Source: Paenibacillus elgii NBRC 100335 (lineage in GTDB: Bacteria; Bacillota; Bacilli; Paenibacillales; NBRC-103111). From it: a stretch of 49,267 nt of DNA. The first letter of the stretch is position 1, and each line of letters begins with the position of its first letter. Shown piece after piece: positions 1 through 7,967 of the stretch. The stretch is from the NCBI RefSeq assembly GCF_004000865.1, contig NZ_BIMB01000054.1, positions 1 to 49,267 on the forward strand, read 5' to 3'. The notes under the pieces are model-generated. The model saw only the letters and a list, made by a program, of their open reading frames with translations, ran no database searches and was not told where the DNA came from. Made by a program: the position numbers and the translations under genes.

Positions 1-169
1 CGGGGGCGTTCGCCTCCGCCTTCGGCGGCGGTACCTTCGCCCCGTCCTCCGTCGGGGCGGGGGCCACGTTGACTGGCGTCGTCGGCGTCGCCGGATCGTC
101 ACTGCAGCCGGCCGCGAGACATGCCGCGGCCCCGAGCATGAAGCAAACGACTCTCCGTTTGCCGTTCAT
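1..169 (-). CDS. Lipoprotein, N-terminal part (cut by window edge)
   Basis: Reading leftward from an ATG at 167-169, the frame stays open to the window edge and encodes about 56 residues. The N-terminus has positive charges (MNGKRR), a hydrophobic stretch and the lipobox LAAGC, so signal peptidase II cleavage and lipid attachment at Cys21 are predicted. After the cysteine comes a Pro/Thr/Ala-rich linker typical of surface lipoproteins. A good ribosome binding site (GGGAGG) sits about 9 bases before the ATG. The gene follows the radical SAM gene on the same strand after a 73-base gap and may be cotranscribed with it. The functional domain lies outside the window, so no role is assigned. Confidence 0.72.
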   Translation of the reverse strand, partial: MNGKRRVVCFMLGAAACLAAGCSDDPATPTTPVNVAPAPTEDGAKVPPPKAEANAP

Positions 170-242
170 CGTTCCTCACTCCTCCCGCGGCCCGCCGGGT
201 GCCGGTCGATCTTGCCGGTCCCCGAGCCTGGCGCCTCCCGGT

Positions 243-1223
243 TCAGGCCAATCCCGACCCGGAACCTTGTGCGCCGTGCGGCCACTTTTTTCCTTGCCAC
301 GTATCGCGTCTGCGCAGCTCTTCGTCGAAGGCGTTGAGCACCTCCCACTTTTTCAAGCTCCACATCGGTCCGATCAACAAATCCCGGGGCGCGTCCCCGG
401 TCAGCCGGTGAACGATCATCTCCGGCGGCAGAAATTCCAACGTATCGACGACGAGCGACACGTACTCGTCTTTTTCCAGAAACCGCAGCAGACCGGCCTC
501 ATACTGCTTCACCATCGGCGTTTTGCGCATCAAGTGGAGCAGGTGGATCTTGATCCCCTGCACGTCCATCCGTGCGACGGCGCGGCCGGTTTCCAGCATC
601 ATCTCTTGCGTTTCCTGGGGCAGGCCGTAAATGATATGCGCGCAGACCCGGATGCCTCTGGCTCGAAGCTTCGCGACCGCATCCAGGTAGCACTGCGTAT
701 CGTGCGCCCGGTTGATGAGCTCTGACGTCCGTTCGTGGATCGTCTGCAGGCCCATTTCGACCCACAAGTATGTGCGTTCGTTCAGCTCGGCCAAATAATC
801 GACGACATCGTCCGGCAGACAATCCGGCCTGGTAGCAATCGACAAGCCGACCACCCCGGGCTGCTGCAAAATCGCTTCATAATATTCGCGCAGCTCCTCC
901 ACCGGAGCATACGTATTGGTATACGCTTGGAAATAGCCGATATACTGCGCTTCCGGCCATTTTTGATGCTGCAAATCGCGGATTTTGTTGAATTGCGTCA
1001 CCAGATCGTCCCGGCGGCTTCCGGCAAAATCGCCGGAGCCCCGCGCGCTGCAAAACGTGCAGCCTCCCGCGGCTATCGTCCCGTCGCGGTTCGGACAAGT
1101 GAATCCGGCGTCTAGCATGACCTTAAATACTTTGCCTCCGAACTGCTCCCGCATTTCGTAGTTCCATGTATGAAAACGTTTATCGCCCCATAATGGCGGT
1201 CGGATGATTTCAGCTTGCTTCAT
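243..1223 (-). CDS. ytqA: Radical SAM protein, TIGR01212/YtqA type
   Basis: A 326-residue protein resembling the YtqA family of radical SAM proteins, related to the Elp3/YhcC type. The N-terminal block RFHTWNYEMREQFGGKVFKV leads into the iron-sulfur motif, with cysteines at 43, 55 and 58 (long first spacing, then CxxC), the unusual spacing of this family rather than CxxxCxxC. Later blocks such as SIATRPDCLPD, WVEMGLQT and IYGLPQET are typical of the family's radical SAM barrel. The C-terminus (HRLTGDAPRDLLIGPMWSLKK) is also family-typical. The ATG is followed by MKQAEIIRPPLWG, a normal family start. The exact substrate is not established; a tRNA- or cofactor-linked role is only a guess. Confidence 0.88.
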   Translation of the reverse strand: MKQAEIIRPPLWGDKRFHTWNYEMREQFGGKVFKVMLDAGFTCPNRDGTIAAGGCTFCSARGSGDFAGSRRDDLVTQFNKIRDLQHQKWPEAQYIGYFQAYTNTYAPVEELREYYEAILQQPGVVGLSIATRPDCLPDDVVDYLAELNERTYLWVEMGLQTIHERTSELINRAHDTQCYLDAVAKLRARGIRVCAHIIYGLPQETQEMMLETGRAVARMDVQGIKIHLLHLMRKTPMVKQYEAGLLRFLEKDEYVSLVVDTLEFLPPEMIVHRLTGDAPRDLLIGPMWSLKKWEVLNAFDEELRRRDTWQGKKWPHGAQGSGSGLA

Positions 1224-1453
1224 AAGGCGAAACTCCTTTTGTAAAAAATCGATAAAGCTCGAATAGACTCGAATCGGCTCTTTCGCCGAGCATTACAATA
1301 TATATTGTACCGAAAATCGGCCTCAAAAGCGAACTTCGTCCTTGACAAAACCCTCCTGCCCGAGAACGGGATAAGAAAACAGCACGTGGCCTATGCTAAG
1401 GTTGCAAGGCGTTAAAAACCAATCCAGCTTGAGAAGGGAGATATTATCATACC

Positions 1454-1906
1454 ATGAACAAGTTCGGGAAAACGGTGCTTGCGCTCGCTCTAACGGCTGC
1501 TATTGGTACGGGGGGGCAAGCCTATGCGGAAACGATGGCTACGGGAACCGGGACTTCGTCTACGTATGGGACCACGACGGGCACCACAGGAACCGCAGGA
1601 ACGACAGGCACTACTACAGGAACCACAGGGACAACAGGCACTACTACAGGTACTACTGGCACTACGACGGGTACGACGACAGGAACTAATTATAACTACA
1701 ACATGCTGGACCGCATGAACACGTACACCGGAACAACGGACCGTACGGGTTACGGATACGGCGGCAATTACAACACTTACTCGTACCGTAATGCTGCAGC
1801 GAACACGAACACTGGCTCTAACTGGGGCTGGCTTGGTTTGCTAGGCTTGCTCGGGTTGGCTGGCCTGCGCAGCCGGAATCGTGACGAAGGCGAATTCCGC
1901 AAATAA
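1454..1906 (+). CDS. WGxxGxxG-family small secreted/anchored protein with Thr-Gly repeats
   Basis: A 150-residue protein with a clear signal peptide (MNKFGKTVLALALTAAIG..., predicted cleavage after AYA near residue 26). Residues about 40-75 form a low-complexity run of TGTT-type repeats. Next comes a Tyr/Asn/Gly-rich region, then a C-terminal WGWLGLLGLLGLAGL hydrophobic stretch ending in RSRNRDE. That tail matches the WGxxGxxG family common in Bacillales, which resembles a membrane-sorting signal: glycine-rich helix followed by basic residues. The Shine-Dalgarno GGGAG lies 13 bases upstream of the ATG, a long spacing. A terminator follows. The function is unknown; an envelope-associated role is inferred. 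Confidence 0.82.
   Translation: MNKFGKTVLALALTAAIGTGGQAYAETMATGTGTSSTYGTTTGTTGTAGTTGTTTGTTGTTGTTTGTTGTTTGTTTGTNYNYNMLDRMNTYTGTTDRTGYGYGGNYNTYSYRNAAANTNTGSNWGWLGLLGLLGLAGLRSRNRDEGEFRK
1570..1687 (+). repeat. Low-complexity ACN/GGN codon repeat inside the WGxxGxxG gene
   Basis: Twelve-base units encoding Thr-Gly-Thr-Thr recur with small variations (such as GGCACTACTACA and GGAACCACAGGG). The units are almost in register, so the tract is prone to slippage and could vary in length between strains. Confidence 0.75.
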
Positions 1907-1924
1907 CGTTTTAACCAGCCTCCT

Positions 1925-1964
1925 GACCGGTCCTTCCGCCCTTACGGCACGGGCCGGTCTTTTC
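1925..1964 (+). terminator. Terminator after the WGxxGxxG gene
   Basis: GACCGG (1925-1930) pairs with CCGGTC (1954-1959) and is followed directly by a short T run. It sits 19 bases after the stop codon and before trmB. Confidence 0.6.
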
Positions 1965-2044
1965 ATTCCCGGTCTTCTGGAGTATAATCGATCAAGACGA
2001 AAACGCGCGGTATGATGCGCAAGCGGTTGGAGGAAGATTGATCT

Positions 2045-2791
2045 ATGCGGTTAAGAGGACGTAAAGGAATTAGGGAAGCGCTGGAGGCACAGCCGGAGCT
2101 GGTCGTGCTGGAGCCGGAACCGTACAAGGGCCGGTGGGCCGAGGTGTTCGGCAACGACCGTCCTATCCATGTGGAGCTGGGGATGGGCAAGGGGCGGTTT
2201 ATTACCGAGTTGAGCGCCCTTAATCCGCACATCAATTACATAGGCGTCGACATGTATGACGAGCTTGTACGCCGGGCCGGCGAGAAGGCGCATGCTTCCC
2301 GCGAGGAGCATGGCGGCGACCTGTCCAATTTGCGGCTCGCGCGTTTTAATATCGAACAGATCGAAAACATTTTCGCGGCAGAGGAACTGGAGCGCATTTA
2401 TCTTAATTTCAGCGATCCTTGGCCGAAAAAAAGACATGCCCGCCGCAGGCTGACCCATGCGAACTTTGTTCATAAATATCAGTCGATCTTGAATGAACGG
2501 GGAGAAATTCATTTCAAAACGGATTCCCGTTCGCTGTTTGAGTTTTCGCTTAACTCGTTTGCCGATTTAGGGCTTCGCATGCGCAATATTTCGCTTGATC
2601 TTCATGCGGAAGAAGCGCGGACGGATTTGGTCATGACGGAATACGAAACGAAATTCTACAAGCAGGGGATGCCGATTTACCGATTGGAAGCTGTGATCGG
2701 GAAAGAAGCGCTGGCCGCACATCAGAAGCAGCTGTCTGAACGGCAGGAGCCTGAAGCGGACGCTGAAGCCTCGCCGGAAGACAACGATTAA
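2045..2791 (+). CDS. trmB: tRNA (guanine-N7-)-methyltransferase
   Basis: TrmB forms m7G46 in the variable loop of tRNAs using S-adenosylmethionine. The 248-residue protein shows the SAM-binding motif ELGMGKGRF (44-52), the acidic IGVDMYDELV end of the second strand, and the diagnostic NFSDPWPKKRHARRRL block (121-136). It ends its core with TEYETKF, which binds the target guanine in this family. The last 30 residues are an acidic, glutamate-rich tail with no family counterpart. A strong GGAGGAAG ribosome binding site precedes the ATG. The gene is monocistronic and ends in a strong two-way terminator shared with the convergent glycosyltransferase gene. Confidence 0.96.
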   Translation: MRLRGRKGIREALEAQPELVVLEPEPYKGRWAEVFGNDRPIHVELGMGKGRFITELSALNPHINYIGVDMYDELVRRAGEKAHASREEHGGDLSNLRLARFNIEQIENIFAAEELERIYLNFSDPWPKKRHARRRLTHANFVHKYQSILNERGEIHFKTDSRSLFEFSLNSFADLGLRMRNISLDLHAEEARTDLVMTEYETKFYKQGMPIYRLEAVIGKEALAAHQKQLSERQEPEADAEASPEDND

Positions 2792-2838
2792 AAAAAGCCT
2801 TGTGCGCTCATCATGAGCCACAAGGCTTTGCCTTTTTT
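2791..2838. terminator. Bidirectional terminator between trmB and the convergent glycosyltransferase gene
   Basis: An 11-bp stem (2794-2804 with 2819-2829) extends into an inner 5-bp stem GCTCA/TGAGC. T runs flank it on both strands (2833-2838 on the plus strand, 2791-2797 on the minus strand), so it can stop transcription from both sides. Confidence 0.88.
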
Positions 2839-3955
2839 AACGGGCCAATACATCTATTATTGCTTGGGAGCACTGGGCGGGATTGTATGCGCCCTCTTTT
2901 CGAACCAGCCCGGCACGGGCTTTTCGCATCTCAGGCACCTTGTCGGTCAGAAGCCGGAACCAATGATCGATCGTCTCTGCCGATTTGATCGGCTCTCCTA
3001 AGCCGTGCTGCGTGAAGTACTGCAAATTTTCCTCTTCCTGCCCCGGGATCGGCTTGTAGAACAGCATCGGAATTCCTTTGGCGAGCCCTTCCGTGCAGGT
3101 CATGCCTCCCGGCTTCGTGATCAGCAGATCGGAGACGTCCATCCATTTGTCGATTTCTTTGGTAAACCCGAGCAGACGGATGTTCGGATGCCGGAAACGC
3201 TCGTCCTCGGCCAGCTCCGCCAGCGCCTTCTCGTTATTTCCGAGACAGACGATAAGCTGAATACGATCGCGCCAAGTGGTCAAGTGCTGGAGGAATCCTT
3301 CGTCCTTCACCAGTCCCCAGCCGCCGCCCATAACGAGCACCGTAGGCAGCGCCGACAGGCCGAAGCGGCTGCGAAGCTCTTCCCGGTTGTGCTGCTCCCA
3401 GAAGTTCGGATGGATGGGAATGCCCGTGACCTTTACGGTTTCGGACGGGACCCCCCGGCTAAGCAGTTTTTCTTTAACGTCCGGCGTCGATACCAGGTAG
3501 GTGTTGACTTCAGGGCTAACCCAGGTGCCATGGGCGTCGTAATCGGTAATCACGGTGCAGAGCGGCACGTTCAAGCCGGAACGCTTCAAGCGGGAGATGA
3601 CCGCGCTCGGGAACGGATGCGTGCATACGATCGTATCCGGACGCAGCTGGTGGATAACCTCGGCAGCCTGCGCGTAAAAGATGCGATGAAGCGCAAGCCG
3701 GGTAAAGCGGTTTAGCGATTTTTTGTATTGGGAACGATACATCAGCCCGTAAAGCTTGGGTTGAGTCGACACGGTCTTGCGGTAAGCGGTAAGAATCCAT
3801 GGAGCCAGCGTCGGATGCAGAAACGTGCCGAGCTCAAGTACGCGAGTCTGGACTTCGGGCGAGAGCATGCGAAGGCTGTCGGACAGAGCGTGAGCCGCTT
3901 GCGTGTGACCGGCGCCGAAGCCTTCGGATAATAATAAGACTCTCTTTTTACGCAT
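2837..3955 (-). CDS. MGDG synthase/UgtP-type glycosyltransferase (GT28)
   Basis: A processive-type lipid glycosyltransferase of the MurG/MGDG synthase group, which transfers a sugar from UDP-sugar to diacylglycerol or a related membrane lipid. The N-terminus has LLLSEGFGAGHTQAA, the MGDG-synthase N-domain glycine loop. The C-terminal half has VMGGGWGLVKD and the nucleotide-sugar site ITKPGGMTCTEGLAKGIPML, then PIPGQEEEN. Together these are a full GT-B fold of about 372 residues. I chose the ATG at 3955 because it begins MRKKRVLLLSEG as in relatives; an in-frame TTG at 3970 would add five residues. It lies before, and reads away from, the PAP2 gene on the same strand, with 58 bases between them. 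Glucolipid synthesis (UgtP-like) is the likely role; the acceptor is not proven. Confidence 0.85.
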   Translation of the reverse strand: MRKKRVLLLSEGFGAGHTQAAHALSDSLRMLSPEVQTRVLELGTFLHPTLAPWILTAYRKTVSTQPKLYGLMYRSQYKKSLNRFTRLALHRIFYAQAAEVIHQLRPDTIVCTHPFPSAVISRLKRSGLNVPLCTVITDYDAHGTWVSPEVNTYLVSTPDVKEKLLSRGVPSETVKVTGIPIHPNFWEQHNREELRSRFGLSALPTVLVMGGGWGLVKDEGFLQHLTTWRDRIQLIVCLGNNEKALAELAEDERFRHPNIRLLGFTKEIDKWMDVSDLLITKPGGMTCTEGLAKGIPMLFYKPIPGQEEENLQYFTQHGLGEPIKSAETIDHWFRLLTDKVPEMRKARAGLVRKEGAYNPAQCSQAIIDVLAR

Positions 3956-4013
3956 AGGCGCTTCACCCAACCTTGTACCAAATGGAATTTACACAAAATT
4001 AACATTAATGCTT

Positions 4014-4541
4014 TTAACCTAAAATTGCAACGGCAGACAGGGCCGTTACAGTTCCGATCAACAGCCCGGCCAAACAGTCGGACGGGTAGTGGAGTCCTAG
4101 ATATATACGCGACAGACCGACGAGAGATGCAATAGGAAGCAAAATAATAGCGATCCACGAATGAACGAGCATGAGCGGCACGGTTACGGAAAATACGGCC
4201 GTCGTATGGCCGGACGGAAACGAATGGTCCGTTAACGGTTTTTTGCATGTGTGCGTGCCCTTTAGCACGAGATAGGGCCGAAGCCGCGGATATTTCTTCT
4301 TAATGATAGCGACGGGCACATGGCTAATCGCCAGGGCGATACAGCTCTCGATGCCGGCTATTCTCCATACTCCCTCCGTAAACAGAGCGACGCAGAGCGC
4401 AATGATAATCATAGCCGTAGCGCCCCCCAAATGGGTAATCGCATTAAAAAAGTAATCCAGCGCAGAGTGCTGAATACGTTGATTCACGAAAAAAAACATC
4501 CGGTGCTCATGCTTTTGCAGCCACGAAACGACACGGCTCAA
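4014..4541 (-). CDS. PAP2-family phosphatase, probable undecaprenyl-diphosphatase (BcrC-like)
   Basis: A 175-residue membrane phosphatase of the PAP2 superfamily. All three signature motifs are visible: KKKYPRLRP (81-89), the PSGH motif (109-112), and SRIYLGLHYPSD (144-155), whose second histidine is the predicted nucleophile. Five or six membrane helices are apparent. Family members dephosphorylate undecaprenyl pyrophosphate outside the membrane, recycling the carrier for wall and polysaccharide synthesis and giving bacitracin tolerance. The start is TTG at 4541: it has AAGGAGG ten bases upstream, whereas the first ATG (residue 15) has no ribosome site and would cut the conserved FFFVNQ region. 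The gene fits the window's many lipid-carrier-dependent glycosyltransferases. Confidence 0.87.
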   Translation of the reverse strand: MSRVVSWLQKHEHRMFFFVNQRIQHSALDYFFNAITHLGGATAMIIIALCVALFTEGVWRIAGIESCIALAISHVPVAIIKKKYPRLRPYLVLKGTHTCKKPLTDHSFPSGHTTAVFSVTVPLMLVHSWIAIILLPIASLVGLSRIYLGLHYPSDCLAGLLIGTVTALSAVAILG

Positions 4542-4836
4542 GGGAACAACGCCTCCTTGCAGTGTGGGATAAGCTGTCTGGCCAGCTCATATATAAGTGT
4601 AGGGGGCAAATGTTATAGGAATATAAAAACAATATAAAAGGTAAATTTAATCTTCCATTGACGCTGCGCTAACATTGCCTCGTTACAATCATTTTTGACG
4701 ACGGCCGGCCGGCTTCCCCTTCAACGATGAAATGAATTTTTGAAAAATGTGCTAAATCGAAGGTTATATACCATGCTCTAAAAAGCTTCGTTTTTATACA
4801 ACTTAACGCTTGCGGTACCGGTTTGGTTTCAAAAAG

Positions 4837-4863
4837 GGCCTGTTTTGTGCGCTTATACAGGCC
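4837..4863 (+). repeat. Short inverted repeat upstream of the duplicated leader
   Basis: GGCCTGT (4837-4843) and ACAGGCC (4857-4863) form a perfect 7-bp stem with a 13-base loop, directly before the first copy of the duplicated leader. It has no T run, so it is not a standard terminator. Confidence 0.5.
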
Positions 4864-4992
4864 AATGCTTCCGATGCCAGTTTTGTCTCCATCAACTTTT
4901 TTCTAGTTGCTGTTTCAACAAAACTTAAGTCAATGCTTCCGATGTAGTTTTGTTTCCACCAACTTTTTAATAGTTGCTGTTTCACAAAACTT
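4863..4992 (+). repeat. Tandem imperfect duplication, two hairpin-forming units, in the leader of the GT4 gene
   Basis: Unit 1 (4863-4926) and unit 2 (4931-4992) are about 62-64 bases each and clearly homologous: both open with CAATGCTTCCGATG and close with ACAAAACTT. In each, AGTTTTGT pairs with ACAAAACT, and inside this CAACT pairs with AGTTG across a T-rich loop. Each therefore forms a two-tier hairpin. Unit 2 ends one base before the GGAGGAGG ribosome site of the next gene. The remaining 4542-4836 part of this gap shows no gene or strong signal. Confidence 0.8.
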
Positions 4993-5006
4993 GGAGGAGG
5001 TTAAAC

Positions 5007-6179
5007 ATGAGAGTAGCTCTATTTACGGACACGTTCGTGCCGGACGTGAACGGGGTAGCGAAGACGCTCGGGCGGTGGGTGAAGTATCTTGAAGCGCGCG
5101 GAGTGGCTTGCAAAGTGTTTGCGCCGCATAGTCAGTCGGCAGCCGAATCCGATCAATGGATGATTGAAAGATTTGGCAGCATCCCCTTCTTATTGTATCC
5201 GGAGTGCCGTATGGCTATCCCTAATCCGGTCAACCTGGCCAAGTCGCTGAAGGCGTTCTCTCCCGACCTGATTCATGTAGCCACGCCGTTTAACTTGGGA
5301 TGGATCGGGCTTCAGTATGCCAAACGCCATCAAGTGCCGGTCGTCGCCTCGTACCATACCCACTTCGATCAATATCTTGCTTACTATAAGCTGCAATGGA
5401 TGGAACCGCTGCTCTGGAAATACATGCTGTGGTTTCACCAGGATTGCCGCAAAATTTATGTTCCGTCCCGTTCGACGCTCCAGCATTTGCAGGAAAAAGG
5501 ATTGAAATCGCTGGAAATTTGGTCCCGCGGTGTGGAAGTGAACCGGTTTCACCCGTTTGTCAACCGGGAAGAAGTGCTGCGGACTTGCAACCTTTCCTCA
5601 TCCAAATTCGTTATATTATATGTCGGGAGGTTAGCTCCCGAGAAAAGCGTCGATGTTCTTCTTCGCGCATTTGATTCGCTTCCGGGCGAGGTGCGCAGCA
5701 GGTCGCACTTGATCGTGACCGGGGACGGGCCTTTGCTGCGGCCCATGCAGGAGCTGCTTGCGGGCAGGGAAGACGTGACTTTTACGGGCTTCCGGCAAGG
5801 AAAGGAACTGAGCGACTTGTACGCCGCTGCGGATGCCTTTGTGTTCCCGTCGGCGACGGAAACATTCGGCAATGTCGTGCTTGAAGCGATGGCTTGCGGG
5901 ACGCCGGTTGTCGGTGCGGATGCCGGAGGCGTCGGGGAATCGATCGCGTATGAGGAAACCGGGCTGCTCTGCAGACCGGGGAACGTGTCGGATTTCGCCG
6001 AAGCGATGCTCCGGTTGTATGAGGACCGCGGGCTGGGCGCAAGGCTCGGTCAAGCCGGACGGGCTTACAGCTTGCAGCAGTCTTGGAACGCGATTTTCCA
6101 CAGGCTGTACCAAAGCTATGGTCAAGTCGTGCGTGAAGCCGGGACCATGCGGAAGAAGGAGGCCGTCTTTTCCAAATGA
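5007..6179 (+). CDS. Glycosyltransferase family 4 (MgtA/GDP-mannose-dependent type)
   Basis: A 390-residue GT-B retaining glycosyltransferase. The N-domain opens with MRVALFTDTFVPDVNGVA and contains ASYHTHFDQYLAYY, typical of the alpha-mannosyltransferase/MgtA group. The C-domain has YVGRLAPEKSVDVLL and the donor-site block PSATETFGNVVLEAMACGTPVV with the conserved E-x7-E. The start is the ATG at 5007, preceded by a near-perfect GGAGGAGG (4993-5000); longer in-frame extensions run back into the repeat region. It probably adds a sugar to a lipid anchor or envelope glycolipid; donor and acceptor cannot be read from sequence. The duplicated hairpin leader just upstream suggests control at the RNA level. 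Confidence 0.88.
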   Translation: MRVALFTDTFVPDVNGVAKTLGRWVKYLEARGVACKVFAPHSQSAAESDQWMIERFGSIPFLLYPECRMAIPNPVNLAKSLKAFSPDLIHVATPFNLGWIGLQYAKRHQVPVVASYHTHFDQYLAYYKLQWMEPLLWKYMLWFHQDCRKIYVPSRSTLQHLQEKGLKSLEIWSRGVEVNRFHPFVNREEVLRTCNLSSSKFVILYVGRLAPEKSVDVLLRAFDSLPGEVRSRSHLIVTGDGPLLRPMQELLAGREDVTFTGFRQGKELSDLYAAADAFVFPSATETFGNVVLEAMACGTPVVGADAGGVGESIAYEETGLLCRPGNVSDFAEAMLRLYEDRGLGARLGQAGRAYSLQQSWNAIFHRLYQSYGQVVREAGTMRKKEAVFSK

Positions 6180-6484
6180 CCGCTTTTCCGTTTGTGATTT
6201 CAGAAAGTTTTTTCCAGTTGGCGCTTATAAAAAGTTTGAAAATCGATGAAAATAAGACGTAAAAAGATGGATAGCAAAGAGTCTTGCCGGAATTCCTGCC
6301 GTATTTACCGGAAAAACAAAGATCCGGCCGCAGGCAGCGTCTTGGCGGTTTTGACAAATCAGACCAAAGAGAGGAAAATCATATTCGGCGACCCTCGTAA
6401 TCTAATCCACACCATCGAAAAAATTTTTGAAGGCGCTAAGAGAAACAGACATAAGGGGTACATACAAAAAAAGGGGGATGTTTC
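6180..6484 (+). other. Intergenic region with a possible promoter before the GT2 gene
   Basis: The stretch is AT-rich near the middle. TTGACA at 6351-6356 with GAAAAT 17 bases later (6374-6379) is a possible sigma-A promoter, although the -10 is poor. An open frame from 6246 has no ribosome site and resembles nothing, so it is not called. Confidence 0.35.
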
Positions 6485-7720
6485 ATGTTGGACAGTATTC
6501 TGTTAGGCCTCCAGATTGTTTTGGCTATGATTGGAGCCTACCAGCTGGTTCTGACGTTTTTCGGTTGGTACCGCCGCAAAAATCAAATCGATCATGCGCC
6601 TCAAAAAACGTTTGCCGTTCTTGTAGCGGCTCACAATGAGGAGCAGGTTGTCGGGGCGCTTATCGAGAACTTGAAGAATCTTGACTATCCGAAAGAACTA
6701 TATGATATATTCGTGATTTGCGATAACTGCACCGACAATACGGCTCAGATCGCCCGCGACATGGGCGTGCACGCCTGCGAACGCAACAATCCGAAGCTGA
6801 GAGGCAAAGGCTACGCGATCGAATGGATGCTCAAAGAGCTGTGGAAAATGCCGCGCGAGTACGATGCTGTCGTCATGTTCGACGCCGACAACCTTGTCAG
6901 CACGGATTACCTTACGCATATGAACAACGACTTGTGCAATGGTTCCAAGGTTATTCAGGCTTATCTGGATACGAAGAATCCGCACGATTCCTGGATTACC
7001 GCCGCTTACGCGGTAACCTACTGGTACTGTAACCGTCTTTGGCAGCTGCCGCGGACCAACCTTGGTCTGGCCAACTATTTGGGCGGCACGGGCATGTGCT
7101 TCGAATCGAACCTGCTGAAGGAAATCGGCTGGGGGGCGACAAGCCTCGTCGAGGACTTGGAGTTTACGATGCGCTGCGTGATGCGCGGCGTCAACCCGAC
7201 GTTCAACTATTACGCGAGAGTGTACGACGAGAAGCCGCTCACGTTCAAAGCTTCGGCGCGCCAACGGCTCCGTTGGATGCAGGGCCATTTCAACGTGGCG
7301 AGACGCTACTTCTTCCCGCTGTTGTGGAAAGGGGTCAAGGAAGGCAGCTGGGCGAAGATCGATACGGCCGTTTATGCGCTCAACGTTTACAACCTGTTCA
7401 TCGGTTCGATCGTTACCGTCGTGCTGTGGATCGACATGACGCTCCCGGGCGTTCCGAACTTTAGTTCCTTGTTCCAGATTGCGCCGAGCTTCTTCGCGAT
7501 ATTCTCGGTGTTAACCTACGCCCAGTTTGTAATCGCGCTGATTTTGGAGAAAGCACCTTGGAAATCGTATAAGTACTTGATTACGTTCCCGCTCTTCCTG
7601 CTGTCCTGGTGGCCGATTACGTTCTACGCATTCTTTACGCAAAACAACAAGCAATGGAGCCATACCGAGCATACCCGTGTCATCCGGCTCGAGGATATGC
7701 AGAGCAAGCAGGCCAGCTAG
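6485..7720 (+). CDS. Membrane glycosyltransferase family 2 (BcsA/HAS-like, processive type)
   Basis: A 411-residue membrane-bound GT2. One N-terminal helix (about 5-27) is followed by the GT-A domain with VLVAAHNEE (46-53), the metal-binding DADN (133-136), the catalytic ED (223-224 in SLVEDLEF) and the QRLRW motif (260-264). Three or more helices come after residue 290. The D, DxD, ED and QxxRW set is that of processive synthases such as cellulose, hyaluronan and poly-GlcNAc synthases. No PilZ domain or partner subunit lies next to it. The ATG at 6485 has an AGGGGGATG ribosome site. It is probably monocistronic; the product polymer is unknown. Confidence 0.88.
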   Translation: MLDSILLGLQIVLAMIGAYQLVLTFFGWYRRKNQIDHAPQKTFAVLVAAHNEEQVVGALIENLKNLDYPKELYDIFVICDNCTDNTAQIARDMGVHACERNNPKLRGKGYAIEWMLKELWKMPREYDAVVMFDADNLVSTDYLTHMNNDLCNGSKVIQAYLDTKNPHDSWITAAYAVTYWYCNRLWQLPRTNLGLANYLGGTGMCFESNLLKEIGWGATSLVEDLEFTMRCVMRGVNPTFNYYARVYDEKPLTFKASARQRLRWMQGHFNVARRYFFPLLWKGVKEGSWAKIDTAVYALNVYNLFIGSIVTVVLWIDMTLPGVPNFSSLFQIAPSFFAIFSVLTYAQFVIALILEKAPWKSYKYLITFPLFLLSWWPITFYAFFTQNNKQWSHTEHTRVIRLEDMQSKQAS

Positions 7721-7751
7721 CGCAAGCCGCTTAAAAAATCAGAATTCGCTG

Positions 7752-7780
7752 TTGACTATAGTCAATGACAATGGTATATT
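7752..7780 (+). promoter_or_regulatory. Sigma-A promoter of the infC operon
   Basis: TTGACT (7752-7757), a 17-base spacer and TATATT (7775-7780). The predicted transcript starts near 7787 and covers the L20-type leader. Confidence 0.8.
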
Positions 7781-7786
7781 ATTTTA

Positions 7787-7967
7787 GTGCGAAAGAAGAA
7801 GCGCCCGCTTCTCACCTGCCCGACCTTGGTTGGCTGGTTATGACTGAGAGTGACTTTGTTTGATTGATCCGTTTGCGAACGGACCAATCACCATTGGACC
7901 TAAAACCAAACGTGGGCGTTAAACGCCCACGTATTTTTTTTGCAAAATCTTTTGGAGGTGGCAGGTT
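7787..7967 (+). ncRNA. Ribosomal protein L20 leader (attenuator) of infC-rpmI-rplT
   Basis: The 180-base leader lies where Firmicute L20 leaders occur. It holds a hairpin with GATTG/CAATC and TCCGTT/AACGGA arms (about 7864-7890). It ends in a strong intrinsic terminator: ACGTGGGCGT pairs with ACGCCCACGT (7910-7932), followed by eight T residues. In known cases L20 binds the leader, favours the terminator and so lowers its own operon when free L20 accumulates. Position and structure are seen; the family match was not computed. Confidence 0.8.
7910..7941 (+). terminator. Attenuator hairpin in the infC leader
   Basis: A 10-bp GC-rich stem with a 3-base loop (7910-7932) followed by an 8-base T run. 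It ends 12 bases before the infC ribosome site, so it would stop transcription before infC. Confidence 0.88.

Noticed and set aside
4658..4690. Possible sigma-A promoter TTGACG...TACAAT upstream of the GT4 gene
   Set aside because: The spacer is 20 bases, too long for a confident call, and it lies more than 300 bases from the gene.
6246..6506. Open frame of 86 codons before the GT2 gene
   Set aside because: No ribosome site precedes its ATG, it overlaps the real GT2 start, and its composition (short basic stretches) is not protein-like.
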